A stretch of DNA of 64,000 nucleotides from Luteimonas cucumeris. GTDB taxonomy: Bacteria; Pseudomonadota; Gammaproteobacteria; Xanthomonadales; Xanthomonadaceae. The stretch lies in NCBI RefSeq assembly GCF_007830035.1, contig NZ_VLKN01000004.1, forward strand, positions 124,001 through 188,000, given 5' to 3'. Of this stretch, positions 38,662-46,979 are shown piece by piece. How positions within the stretch are numbered: the stretch's first letter is position 1; the number at the start of each line of letters is the position of its first letter. The notes under the pieces are model-generated. The model saw only the letters and a program-made list of their open reading frames with translations. It was not told the origin of the DNA and did no database searches. The translations under genes and the position numbers were made by a program.

Positions 38662-39516
38662 TCACTGCAACAACCGCGACGCATCCAGCAGGATGACCGT
38701 ATCCCCCCCCAGCCGCGCGACGCCGCGAAACACCTGGTGGGTTAGCCGCGAGATGCGGGTATCGTCGGCCGGCTCGATCTGCGGGTCGTTGATCTTGGTC
38801 ACGTCCTCGACCGCGCTGACGCGCAGGCCGAGCACGTCGCCGTTCTCCTCCAGCACTACTATGCGGGTGCCAGCATCCTCGCGGCAGGGTTCGCGGCCGA
38901 GGTACAGGCCCAGGTCCATCACCGGCACCACATGGCCGCGCAGGTTCATCACGCCGAGCATATGGCGTGGCGCGCCGCGCAACGGCAGCAGCAGGCCGGG
39001 CCGGATCACTTCCTGGATCTTGAGCAGTTCCAATGCGTAGTGTTGCCGGTCGCAGCGCAGGCGCAGCCAGCGCGTCGCACGGTCGCTGCTGCGGCGGCGA
39101 TGGAAGGAGTCTTCCGCGGGCGGCGCCTGCATCAGCGATGCGGGCAACTGCGGCAGCGGATGTTGGGCGGCGATGGCGCTCCCATGAAGCCGGTTGGGGC
39201 TGAAGCCCCTCTCACAGTCGGGTTCTTCCATGAGTCCCCGAGCAGGCAGCGCCGGTGCGGGTGCCACTGGCGCTGGCATCGGTTTCGGCACGACAGGAGT
39301 CATGACAGCAGCAAAAACTGCCGGCGCTGGCGCGACCGTGGCGGTAGCAGGGGCCTCGACAGCAGCGAACGAGCTCGCGCCGGCATCGACAACATCGGAA
39401 ATATCGACTGCAGCAACCGCATCGATCGCAAGAGGCACGGGCACAACAACGGCAGGCTCGGCAATCGTACCCAGCAATTCCAGCAGGTAGTCGTCGAGCG
39501 GCAACGCGCTGCTCAC
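38662..39516 (-). CDS. parP: ParP-like CheW-domain protein with Pro/Ala-rich N-terminus
   Basis: A 284-residue protein. The N-terminal ~140 residues are rich in Ala, Pro and Val and probably disordered. The C-terminal CheW-like domain (about 145-284) has YALELLKIQEVIRPGLLLPLRGAPRHMLGVMNLRGHVVPVMDL and VSAVEDVTKI. A Pro-rich lead plus a CheW-like domain beside a ParA-type ATPase defines ParP, which in Vibrio links CheA arrays to the polar anchor ParC. The GTG start overlaps the parC stop. Residues near 95-115 (MEEPDCERGFSPNRLHGSAI) are encoded by a REP palindrome (39193-39215). A plain CheW with an extension is the alternative reading. Confidence 0.85.
   Translation of the reverse strand: MSSALPLDDYLLELLGTIAEPAVVVPVPLAIDAVAAVDISDVVDAGASSFAAVEAPATATVAPAPAVFAAVMTPVVPKPMPAPVAPAPALPARGLMEEPDCERGFSPNRLHGSAIAAQHPLPQLPASLMQAPPAEDSFHRRRSSDRATRWLRLRCDRQHYALELLKIQEVIRPGLLLPLRGAPRHMLGVMNLRGHVVPVMDLGLYLGREPCREDAGTRIVVLEENGDVLGLRVSAVEDVTKINDPQIEPADDTRISRLTHQVFRGVARLGGDTVILLDASRLLQ
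39193..39215. repeat. REP-like palindrome inside parP
   Basis: Core GGGGCTGAAGCCCC followed by TCTCAC has the same layout as the intergenic palindrome at 13484-13506 (stem, TGAA loop, stem, TCCCAC). It is in frame in the disordered half of ParP. Confidence 0.75.
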
Positions 39517-40292
39517 GCCGCCTGCTCCGCGATCGCGTGGTCGTTATGCAGGATCCAGTCCAGCGCGCGCGCGTACGCAGACAGCGCGCGCCCGGGCTGG
39601 CGCGCGCTGGCGGCGGGCCGGGTCAGCATGGCGGCGTTGCTGATCAGGGTGTCGCAGGGAATCGCTTCCTCCCACACGCAGTCGCCGTGCCGCTGGCGCA
39701 TCTGGGCGAGCGCCTCGGCATCGGTGCGGGTGCGACGGTCGTGCAGGGTCGGCAGGATCGATACCTGCAGCGCGCGCCGGCGCGAGCGTTCGATCATCGC
39801 CGTGGTGCGGCGCATGCCGTCGAGGCCATGCAGCGCCAGTGGCTCGGTCTGGGTGGGAATGATCACGTGGTCAGCGGCGGCCAGTGCGTTGACCATCAGC
39901 AGGCCCAGCGTCGGCGGGCAGTCGAGCAGCACGTAGTCGTAGGCATTGCTTCGCGACAGCGCCTGCGACAGCGCCATGCCGAGTCCCGGCTGGGTGGCAC
40001 TGCGACGTTCCAGTGTGGCCAGCGCGGACTGCGCCGCGACATAGCCGAGGTTCTCGATGTCGCTGCCGTTCGCCAGTGCTGACAGCGGCCGCGGCGGCGT
40101 CTCGAACAGGTCGATCACGCCCTGCGGCGCCGGTTCTGCCGGCATGCCGAAGGCATGGGTCAACGATGCACCCGGATCCAGGTCGATCGCCAGTACCCGC
40201 AAACCGCGCAGCGCCAGGCCGCGGCCCAGGGCCAGCGTGGTCGTGGTCTTGCCGACGCCACCTTTCTGGTTGGCGATTGCCCACACGCGCAT
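39513..40292 (-). CDS. parC: ParC-like ParA/Soj-family ATPase
   Basis: A 259-residue MinD/ParA-type ATPase. Deviant Walker A KGGVGKTTT lies near residue 9, followed by VLAIDLDPGASLTHAFG and YVLLDCPPTLGLLMVNAL. It sits between motD and the CheW-domain gene, the place of PA1462 in Pseudomonas and the same pairing as Vibrio ParC-ParP, which places chemoreceptor arrays at the old pole. The start is ATG 40292, overlapping the motD stop by one base; GTG 40295 is possible. It carries no DNA-segregation partner (parB) nearby. Confidence 0.9.
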   Translation of the reverse strand: MRVWAIANQKGGVGKTTTTLALGRGLALRGLRVLAIDLDPGASLTHAFGMPAEPAPQGVIDLFETPPRPLSALANGSDIENLGYVAAQSALATLERRSATQPGLGMALSQALSRSNAYDYVLLDCPPTLGLLMVNALAAADHVIIPTQTEPLALHGLDGMRRTTAMIERSRRRALQVSILPTLHDRRTRTDAEALAQMRQRHGDCVWEEAIPCDTLISNAAMLTRPAASARQPGRALSAYARALDWILHNDHAIAEQAA

Positions 40293-41257
40293 CACTTCAT
40301 CGCTCCGAAGTCGACCGGCAGTTGCGTTGCGCCGGTGGTGGAAGGGTCGCGATCCGCGCCGGCATCGTTCTGATTCGAGCGCGGCAAGGTATCGGCCGGC
40401 AACACCGCATGCAGTTGCGGCAACGATGCCGGTTGACTGCGATCGGCGAGGATCACCAGCAGCACGCGCCGGTTGGAATTGCGGCCCTGTTCGCTGGCGT
40501 TGTCGGCGATCGGGCGGAACTCGCCATAGCCGATCATCGCCAGCCGGTCAGGCGAGATGCCATCGCGCACAAAAAGGTGTACCACGCTGGCCGCGCGCGC
40601 CGCCGACAGTTCCCAGTTCGACGGGAACTGGAACGTGTTGATCGGGCGGTCGTCGGTATAGCCTTCGACGCGCACCGAATTGGGCACGCCGGCCAGCACG
40701 CCGGCCAGGCTGGATACGGTGTCGCGCGCCGCGGCTTCCAGCGTCGCCGATCCGGTCGGGAACAGGATGTCGCTATTGATCTGCACTTCCAGCCACAGCT
40801 CGGCGCGCTTGATCACCACCAGCTTGCGATCGATCAGAGGCGCCAGAGCGCGTTCCAGGTTGCCCGCGATCGACTCCAGCTGCTGCTTCGCGTCGTGCAG
40901 GCTGCGGCTGTCGACGGTCATGTTCATCTGCGAGGCCATCGCCGCCAGCAACGTGACGTTGGGCGCGGGCGACGGCGCGGACGGCCCGACCTTGGCGCCG
41001 GACTTGATCGGCGAAGGACGATCGAAGTCCGCGCCCTGCAGCTGGTGGTTGCCGACCTGTACCGGGTTGATCGTGCGCGGCGCGCCGCCGAACGCGGCGG
41101 TCAGCGCATCGGCCATGACCCGGTACTTGCCCTCGTTGAGCGTGGAGATCGCGTACATCACCACGAAGAAGGCCAGCAGCAGCGTCATCAGGTCGGCATA
41201 GGGGATCGCCCAGGCCTCATGGTTGACGTGTTCTTCCTGCTTGCGCTTGCGTGCCAT
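40292..41257 (-). CDS. motD: MotD, flagellar stator protein (MotB family)
   Basis: A 321-residue stator subunit. The membrane helix (about 17-38) holds the proton-binding Asp22 in PYADLMTLLLAFFVVMY. The periplasmic OmpA-like peptidoglycan-binding domain (about 165-275) has SDILFPTGSATLEAAA, VEGYTDDRPI and NRRVLLVI. A Ser/Gln-rich tail follows. It pairs with motC 25 nt upstream. Naming as MotD follows the Pseudomonas motCD-parC order. Confidence 0.93.
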   Translation of the reverse strand: MARKRKQEEHVNHEAWAIPYADLMTLLLAFFVVMYAISTLNEGKYRVMADALTAAFGGAPRTINPVQVGNHQLQGADFDRPSPIKSGAKVGPSAPSPAPNVTLLAAMASQMNMTVDSRSLHDAKQQLESIAGNLERALAPLIDRKLVVIKRAELWLEVQINSDILFPTGSATLEAAARDTVSSLAGVLAGVPNSVRVEGYTDDRPINTFQFPSNWELSAARAASVVHLFVRDGISPDRLAMIGYGEFRPIADNASEQGRNSNRRVLLVILADRSQPASLPQLHAVLPADTLPRSNQNDAGADRDPSTTGATQLPVDFGAMK

Positions 41258-41282
41258 CGTGGTTTCGCCATTCCCGCGCGCG

Positions 41283-42023
41283 TCAGTGCAGGAAGCCGGC
41301 GAGCTTGGACTCGATGTTGCGCGGGTTCTCGCCCTGCGCGATCGCGATCAGGCCTTCGATGATCATCTCGCGCTCGCGGCTGCGATGGTTGATGACGCTC
41401 TTGAGCTTGCTGGCCATCGGCAGGAAGAACAGGTTGGCCGAGGCGATGCCGTAGATGGTGGCGGTGAACGCGGCGGCGATGCCATGGCCGAGCTTGCTGG
41501 GATCGGCGAGATTCTTCATCACCGCGATCAGGCCGAACACTGCGCCTATGATGCCCAGCGTCGGCGCATACACGCCCATCGCCTCGAACACCTTGGCGGC
41601 GGCGAGGTCCTCGTGCTCCTGCCCGCTGAGGTCGATCTCCAGCATGTGCCGGATCGCCTCCGGCTCCAGTCCGTCGACCAGCATCTGCAGCCCCTTCTTC
41701 ATGAACGCGTCGGGCTGCTCGTTGACCAGCGGCTCCAGTCCGAGCAGTCCCTGCTTGCGCGCGATGTTGCTCCATTCCACTATTTGCGCGACCAGCGTGG
41801 CGCGGTCGCTGGATGGCGGGCGGAACACCCAGGCGACGATCGCCGCAGCGCGTTTGAACACCGCCGGCGGCGTATGCACCATGATCGCGGCGACCGTGCC
41901 GAGGATCACGATCACGAACGCGGCCGAGGACCACAGCGACGACACGCCCGCACCCTTGAGGATACTGCCGCCGACCAGGGCCAGCAGTGCCAGGATGATG
42001 CCGATGACGCTGAAGATGTCCAT
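41283..42023 (-). CDS. motC: MotC, flagellar stator protein (MotA family)
   Basis: A 246-residue four-helix stator channel subunit. Features are the first helices (IGIILALLALVGGSIL, AAFVIVILGTVAAIMV), the cytoplasmic loop with RKQGLLGLEPL, and the last two helices (YAPTLGIIGAVFGLIAVMKNLADPSKLGHGIAAAFTATIYG). The ATG at 42023 follows CAGGA; the upstream frame is noncoding. A possible sigma28 site lies just upstream. Confidence 0.94.
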   Translation of the reverse strand: MDIFSVIGIILALLALVGGSILKGAGVSSLWSSAAFVIVILGTVAAIMVHTPPAVFKRAAAIVAWVFRPPSSDRATLVAQIVEWSNIARKQGLLGLEPLVNEQPDAFMKKGLQMLVDGLEPEAIRHMLEIDLSGQEHEDLAAAKVFEAMGVYAPTLGIIGAVFGLIAVMKNLADPSKLGHGIAAAFTATIYGIASANLFFLPMASKLKSVINHRSREREMIIEGLIAIAQGENPRNIESKLAGFLH

Positions 42024-42032
42024 ATGATCCTG

Positions 42033-42059
42033 ATATCGACCGTGATCGTTCAGACTTGA
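42033..42059 (-). promoter_or_regulatory. Possible sigma28-type promoter for motCD-parCP
   Basis: On the minus strand, TCAA (42059-42056), 15 nt, then GTCGATAT (42040-42033), six of eight matches to the -10. The start of transcription would fall only a few bases before the motC ATG, giving a near-leaderless mRNA, which lowers confidence. Confidence 0.5.
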
Positions 42060-42155
42060 GTCGGCGGCGATGACGCCACCCGCAGTTTTTCTTCCTTGCC
42101 GACGCCGATGTCGGCATCGCACCACCCTTGCATCACGGCGCTTCGAACCGTCGCG

Positions 42156-43994
42156 TCAGTTCGCGCTCTCGCGCAGGCCATCGACATCCAAGATCAACGC
42201 CATGCGGCCATCGCCGATCAGCGTCGCACCGGCATAACCCGGCAGCCCGCGCACCGCGCGCGGCAGCGGCTTGATCACCACCTCCTCGCGGCCGCGTACC
42301 TGGTCGACGACCAGGCCGAAACGCTGCTCCCCCATCTGCAGCACCACGATCGTCAGCAGCGGTGGCTGCATCGGTTCCATCCCAAGCCAGCGGCGCAGGT
42401 CGACCAGCGGCATCGTGTTGCCCTGCCGGTCCAGTACCGGGCGTCCGTCGAACCAGCGCACCGACGACGGCGGCGCGTGCAGCACTTCCATCACCCGCGC
42501 CAGCGGCAGTGCGTAGACCGGTTCGCCGGCCTGCACCAGCAGCGTCGGCAGGATCGCCAGGGTCAGCGGCACGCGGATCACGAAGCGGCTGCCGCGACCG
42601 AGTTCGGAATGGATCTGGATCTGCCCGCTCAGTTCGCGGATGCGCGACTGCACCACGTCCATGCCGACGCCGCGCCCGGAAATGTCGGTGACTTCCGCCT
42701 TGGTCGAGAAGCCGGCCATGAACACCAGTTGCAGGCAGTCGTCATGGCCGAGGCGTGCGGCGGCTTCCGCGTCGATCAGGCCCTTTTCGCGCGCCTTGGC
42801 GCGCAGCCGCTCGGGATCGATGCCGGCACCGTCGTCGCGGATCTCGATGCTGACGTAGTCGCCTTCCTGCTGTGCGGACAGGCAGACGCGGCCCGCGCGG
42901 GGCTTGCCGGAGGCCTCGCGCACGTCGGGCTGCTCGATGCCATGGTCGATGGCATTGCGCACCAGGTGCACCAGCGGATCGGCGAGCGCATCGACCAGGT
43001 TGCGGTCCAGCTCGGTCTCGGCGCCGACCAGTTCCAGCTCGACTTCCTTGCGCAGGGTGCGGGCGACATCGCGCGCCACCTTCGGGAAACGCGAAAACAC
43101 CTTGCCGACCGGCTGCATGCGCGTGCGCATCACCGCGTTCTGCAGACGCGCGGTGGCGATGTCCAGGCTGCTGACCGCGCGATCCAGTTCCTCGTCGCGG
43201 ATGCGCGCGCGCAGCGTCTTCAGGCGGTTGCGCGACAGCACCAGTTCACCGACCAGATTGACGATGGCATCGAGCCGCTTGGTATCGACGCGGATGGTCT
43301 GTTCGGGTTCGGCACTGCGTGTCGCCGCAGGTTTTGCCGGAGCAACGCCTGACGGCGGCGGTATTGTCGCAGGCGCAGGACGTGGGGCCGCGACCGGGGC
43401 AGCGGCAGTGATGCCCGGCGCAGCGCTGCCATGCAACTGGTCCAGCAACGCCTCGAATTCGTCGTCGTCGATCAGATCGCTCGCCGATTTCGGCTTGGCG
43501 GCGATCGGCGCCACGGCGCCCTGCAACTGGTCGAGCAGCGCTTCGAACTCATCGTCGTCGATCAGGTTGCTACCGCCACCGGCGATCATCGGCGCCGCGG
43601 CCGGCGCTGCAGGCACGCCATGCACATCGAACCGCGCGATCAGTTCGTCCGGCGCGTGCGGCGGCTCCTCGCTGTTGGCGACCGCGTCGAGCATGCGCTG
43701 CAGGTAGTCCAGCGACTGCTGCGCGGCGTCGAAGTGCTGCGATTCCAGCGTCGTCTGGCCGGCGCGCACCGCGCCCAGCGCCTCCTCGGCGGCGTGACAC
43801 AGGTTCACCATCGCATGGATGGCCAGGAATCCGGCGCCGCCCTTCAACGTGTGGAAACCGCGGAACACGGCATTGAGCTGCTCGCTGTCGCCGGGGTCGT
43901 GTTCCAGCGTGACCAGTTGCTCGCCGAGCCGGTCGAGAATCTCCTGCGCCTCGATCAGGAAGTCGGCGGCGATTTCGGCGGTGACGGCGGACAT
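42156..43994 (-). CDS. cheA: CheA, chemotaxis histidine kinase (flagellar cluster)
   Basis: A 612-residue kinase. The P1 phosphotransfer domain has His48 in FHTLKGGAGF. No P2 domain is present. Instead the linker holds two near-identical motifs, LIDDDEFEALLDQLQG (143-159) and LIDDDEFEALLDQLHG (173-189). P3 dimerisation starts at TIRVDTKRLDAIVNLVGELVLSRN. P4 has HLVRNAIDHGIE, DDGAGID and GRGVGMDVV. The P5 CheW-like domain ends the protein. The tandem motifs resemble the FliM N-terminus and may bind CheY or polar partners. It is 132 nt upstream of motC and 276 nt after cheZ. Confidence 0.95.
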   Translation of the reverse strand: MSAVTAEIAADFLIEAQEILDRLGEQLVTLEHDPGDSEQLNAVFRGFHTLKGGAGFLAIHAMVNLCHAAEEALGAVRAGQTTLESQHFDAAQQSLDYLQRMLDAVANSEEPPHAPDELIARFDVHGVPAAPAAAPMIAGGGSNLIDDDEFEALLDQLQGAVAPIAAKPKSASDLIDDDEFEALLDQLHGSAAPGITAAAPVAAPRPAPATIPPPSGVAPAKPAATRSAEPEQTIRVDTKRLDAIVNLVGELVLSRNRLKTLRARIRDEELDRAVSSLDIATARLQNAVMRTRMQPVGKVFSRFPKVARDVARTLRKEVELELVGAETELDRNLVDALADPLVHLVRNAIDHGIEQPDVREASGKPRAGRVCLSAQQEGDYVSIEIRDDGAGIDPERLRAKAREKGLIDAEAAARLGHDDCLQLVFMAGFSTKAEVTDISGRGVGMDVVQSRIRELSGQIQIHSELGRGSRFVIRVPLTLAILPTLLVQAGEPVYALPLARVMEVLHAPPSSVRWFDGRPVLDRQGNTMPLVDLRRWLGMEPMQPPLLTIVVLQMGEQRFGLVVDQVRGREEVVIKPLPRAVRGLPGYAGATLIGDGRMALILDVDGLRESAN

Positions 43995-44109
43995 GGGAGG
44001 TTTCGCGGGCTCGGTGGCTACGGTGATGAATTGATTTTCAGATGCAGGGGAGCGTGGAATGCAGTGAAGACATGACGGCCTTTGCTCTGCATGCTGCGCC
44101 GTTCTTCTT

Positions 44110-44262
44110 TTTTATCCGTCATCATCCCGAGCGCAGCGAGGGACCTGCTTCATGCTTCGCCGAACCCAAAAAGGTTCCTCGCTACGCTAGGGATGACAGG
44201 AAAGTGGAATCGGCGGGCAATACCTGCCTCTTTTTGCAAATCACCAATCACCAATCCCTAAT
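44110..44262. repeat. Dispersed repeat and single 8-mer arm in the cheZ-cheA gap
   Basis: The 276-nt gap (43995-44270) holds a CATCCCGAGCGCAGCGAGGG sequence with its GTTCCTCGCTACGCT partner (about 44122-44190), a hairpin-forming repeat seen in many bacteria. Then comes one arm of the GATTGGTG family (44238-44262, as AATCACCAATCACC) ending 8 nt before the cheZ stop. No promoter was recognised for cheA. Confidence 0.7.
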
Positions 44263-44270
44263 CCGGGCCC

Positions 44271-44879
44271 CTAAAGCCCCAACCCCGACAACAGATCGTC
44301 GGCGTCATCCTGCGAAAACGCATTGCGGTCGATCCCCGCGATCGCAGGACCGGCGAGGTCTGAGTTCTGTTTTTTTTCCGGTGGCGGCAGGCCGAGTGCG
44401 CCGAAACCTTCGTGCACGCGACGGACGATGCCGGCGACGCGGCGGATGATCTGGCCGGTGAGGTCCTGGTAGCTCTGGGCAAGCGCCAGTTCGGAAAGAT
44501 GGCTGCGGATGCGATCGATCAGTACCGTCTGCTCCGGCGCCAGTGCCGTCGCCTTCAGCTGATCGGCGATGCCGCGGCATTGTTCGGCCAGGTCCAGGGT
44601 CTTGTGGCTGGCCTGTTCGGTCATGGCAACGACGTGGTCCAGGCGCGCGCAGGCATCGTCGAGATCGCCACCATGCGCGGGCGGCAGTTCGCCGAGGGTC
44701 TGCGCCAGTTCGCGCGCCAGCCGGCCGAGGCCCTGCATCATCGGCTGCGTGCGCCATGCGGCGATGGCATCCAGTTCGCGGCGCCAGCCGGCTTCGTCGC
44801 CCTGTTGCAAAGCATCCAGCGCATGCTGCAGTTTCTCCACCAGCACGGCTCGGCCGGCGGTTTCGGTCGCGATCTGCAT
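44271..44879 (-). CDS. cheZ: CheZ, CheY-P phosphatase
   Basis: A 202-residue helical phosphatase. The active-site region LALAQSYQDLTGQIIRRV (about 140-157) contains the catalytic Gln. The C-terminal CheY-binding tail is FSQDDADDLLSGLGL. The ATG at 44879 overlaps the cheY stop (TGATG). Immediately follows cheY, as in Pseudomonas. Confidence 0.95.
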   Translation of the reverse strand: MQIATETAGRAVLVEKLQHALDALQQGDEAGWRRELDAIAAWRTQPMMQGLGRLARELAQTLGELPPAHGGDLDDACARLDHVVAMTEQASHKTLDLAEQCRGIADQLKATALAPEQTVLIDRIRSHLSELALAQSYQDLTGQIIRRVAGIVRRVHEGFGALGLPPPEKKQNSDLAGPAIAGIDRNAFSQDDADDLLSGLGL

Positions 44880-45277
44880 CAGGCCGCGACTCCGAGCCGC
44901 TCGAAGATCTTGCCGAGCTTCTCTTCCAGCGTCTGCGCGGTGAACGGCTTGATGATGTAACCGTTCACGCCGCACTGCGCGGCCTCGATGATCTGCTCGC
45001 GCTTGGCCTCGGCGGTGACCATCAGCACCGGCAGCGCCTTGAAGCGCTCGTCGGCGCGGATCGCCTTCAGCAGTTCGATGCCGGTCATGCCGGGCATGTT
45101 CCAGTCGGTCACCACGAAGTCGAACGGCCCCTGCGCCAGCGTGGCCAGCGCGCTGTTGCCGTCTTCGGCCTCGGCGGTGTTGGTGTAGCCCAGGTCGTTG
45201 AGCAGGTTCTTGATGATGCGGCGCATCGTCGAGAAATCGTCGACGATCAGGATGCGCATGTTCTTGTTGGCGATCAC
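44879..45277 (-). CDS. cheY: CheY, chemotaxis response regulator
   Basis: A 132-residue receiver with all active-site residues: the Asp pair in [13 protein letters not shown], acceptor Asp in [11 protein letters not shown], Thr in VLMVTAEAK and Lys in [10 protein letters not shown] chose the GTG at 45277 because GGAG lies 6 nt upstream; the ATG six codons on (45259) has no ribosome site. It should signal to FliM here. Confidence 0.95.
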   Translation of the reverse strand: MIANKNMRILIVDDFSTMRRIIKNLLNDLGYTNTAEAEDGNSALATLAQGPFDFVVTDWNMPGMTGIELLKAIRADERFKALPVLMVTAEAKREQIIEAAQCGVNGYIIKPFTAQTLEEKLGKIFERLGVAA

Positions 45278-45357
45278 GTGGAACTCCGTCAATTCGTCCT
45301 GCCTGGATGCGCGTAAGGCCCGCATCCGATGCCATATCGGCCCGCGCCGGGAATTCT

Positions 45358-46107
45358 TCAGTCGTCGGCGAGGCCGGCATCGGCGCTTTCGAACACGTCC
45401 AGACGGCCGCGCAGGCGGACCATGGCCTGGCCGTGGATCTGGCAGACGCGCGATTCGCTGACGCCGAGCACCGCGCCGATTTCCTTGAGGTTCAATTCCT
45501 GCTCGTAGTACATCGACAGCACCAGCTGTTCGCGCTCGGGCAACTGGCCGATGGCCTTGACCAGCGACTGGCGGAACTCGCTGCGTTCCAGCAGGTGCTG
45601 TGGCGACGGCCCGCCGGTACGGGTGGTGTTGGGCTCGCCGTGGTCGTCGACGTGCGACTCCAGGCTCAGCACCTGGCCGCGCGAAGCATCCTCGAGCAGG
45701 CGCAGGTATTCGGGCAGCGGCATGTCCATCGCCGCGGCCACTTCGGTGGCGATCGCGGCGCGGCCGGTGCGCTGTTCGATCTCGCGCACGGTAGACGCGG
45801 CCTGTCGCGCACGCCGGTGCACCGAGCGCGGCACCCAGTCGCCACGGCGGATCTCGTCGATCATCGAGCCGCGGATGCGGATCGAGGCGTAGGTCTCGAA
45901 CGAGGCGCCCTGGTCGGCGTCGTAGCTGCGCGAAGCCTCGATCAGGCCGATCATGCCGGCCTGGATCAGGTCGTCGACCTCGACGCTGGCCGGCAGGCGC
46001 GCGACCAGGTGGTGGGCGATCCGGCGCACCAGGTCGGCGTGCGTGGTGACGCAGTCGGTGGCCGCGGCGCGCGCGACCGCCTTGTATTGGGCTGCGGCGG
46101 AACTCAT
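45358..46107 (-). CDS. fliA: FliA, sigma28 flagellar sigma factor
   Basis: A 249-residue sigma70-family factor. Region 2 has [22 protein letters not shown] and [27 protein letters not shown], the FliA signature. Region 4 has [40 protein letters not shown]. The start overlaps flhG by ATGA. Sites matching its known consensus precede the flagellins, the STAS operon and the second MCP in this window. Confidence 0.97.
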   Translation of the reverse strand: MSSAAAQYKAVARAAATDCVTTHADLVRRIAHHLVARLPASVEVDDLIQAGMIGLIEASRSYDADQGASFETYASIRIRGSMIDEIRRGDWVPRSVHRRARQAASTVREIEQRTGRAAIATEVAAAMDMPLPEYLRLLEDASRGQVLSLESHVDDHGEPNTTRTGGPSPQHLLERSEFRQSLVKAIGQLPEREQLVLSMYYEQELNLKEIGAVLGVSESRVCQIHGQAMVRLRGRLDVFESADAGLADD

Positions 46108-46979
46108 GCGGCGACACTCCCGCTGATCATGCGTTCGACGAAGAATTCGACGTTGCCGCGCGCCGCGGCCGGCGGCTGCCAGCGTGCGGCCAGCCGCGCG
46201 ATGTCGTTGATGGCGCGGGCCGAAGGGCTGCCCGGATACGCCTTCACCACCGCCTGCTGGCGTTGCACCGCGCGCCGCAGCCAGTCGTCCTGCGGCACTG
46301 CGCCCAGGTAATGCAGGGCGACGTCGCCAAGGAAGCGTTCGCAGACGCGTGCGAGTTTTTCGTACAGCCTGCGACCCTCGTTGGGATCGCGGACCATGTT
46401 GGCGACCACATGCACGCGATCGACGCCGCGCTCGCGCGACAGCACCTTGACCAGCGCGTAGGCATCGGTGATCGAGGCCGGCTCGTCGCAGACCACCACC
46501 ACGGTGTCCTGCGCGGCCTGGCAGAAGGTCAGCACGCTGTCGGTGATGCCGGCGGCGGTATCCACGACCATCACATCCAGCGCGCGCTGCAATTCGGAGA
46601 ACACGTGGACCAGGCCGACGTGCTCGGCCGGTTGCAGTTCGGCCATGTGCCGGAAACCCGACGACGCGGGCACGATCAGCAGCCCGTCCGGGCCTTCGAC
46701 CAGCACCTCGTCCAGCGTGCAGCGGCCGGCGACCAGGTCGGCCAGCGTGTGGCGCGGCGACAGGCCCAGCAGCACGTCGACGTTCGCAAGCCCGAGGTCG
46801 GCGTCCATCAACAGGGTGCGCTTGCCCTGCTCGGCCAGCGACACGGCGAGGTTGACCGACAGGTTGGTCTTGCCGACGCCGCCCTTGCCGCCGGTGATCG
46901 CGATCACGCGCACCGGATGGAAGTCACCCACGGCCGCTGGCGTGCTGCGCGGACTGGTGTGCAACAGGTCAGGCGACAT
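46104..46979 (-). CDS. flhG: FlhG (FleN), flagellar number ATPase
   Basis: A 291-residue MinD-like ATPase limiting flagellar number, in Pseudomonas by antagonising FleQ. Deviant Walker [11 protein letters not shown] is near residue 26, followed by [28 protein letters not shown] and an amphipathic C-terminus. I chose ATG 46979, which lies inside the flhF 3' end (11-nt overlap). Confidence 0.95.
   Translation of the reverse strand: MSPDLLHTSPRSTPAAVGDFHPVRVIAITGGKGGVGKTNLSVNLAVSLAEQGKRTLLMDADLGLANVDVLLGLSPRHTLADLVAGRCTLDEVLVEGPDGLLIVPASSGFRHMAELQPAEHVGLVHVFSELQRALDVMVVDTAAGITDSVLTFCQAAQDTVVVVCDEPASITDAYALVKVLSRERGVDRVHVVANMVRDPNEGRRLYEKLARVCERFLGDVALHYLGAVPQDDWLRRAVQRQQAVVKAYPGSPSARAINDIARLAARWQPPAAARGNVEFFVERMISGSVAA

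Noticed and set aside
44879-46117. A long minus-strand frame upstream of and in frame with CheY
   Set aside because: The upstream part is a shadow of fliA in another frame; only the last ~130 codons are CheY.
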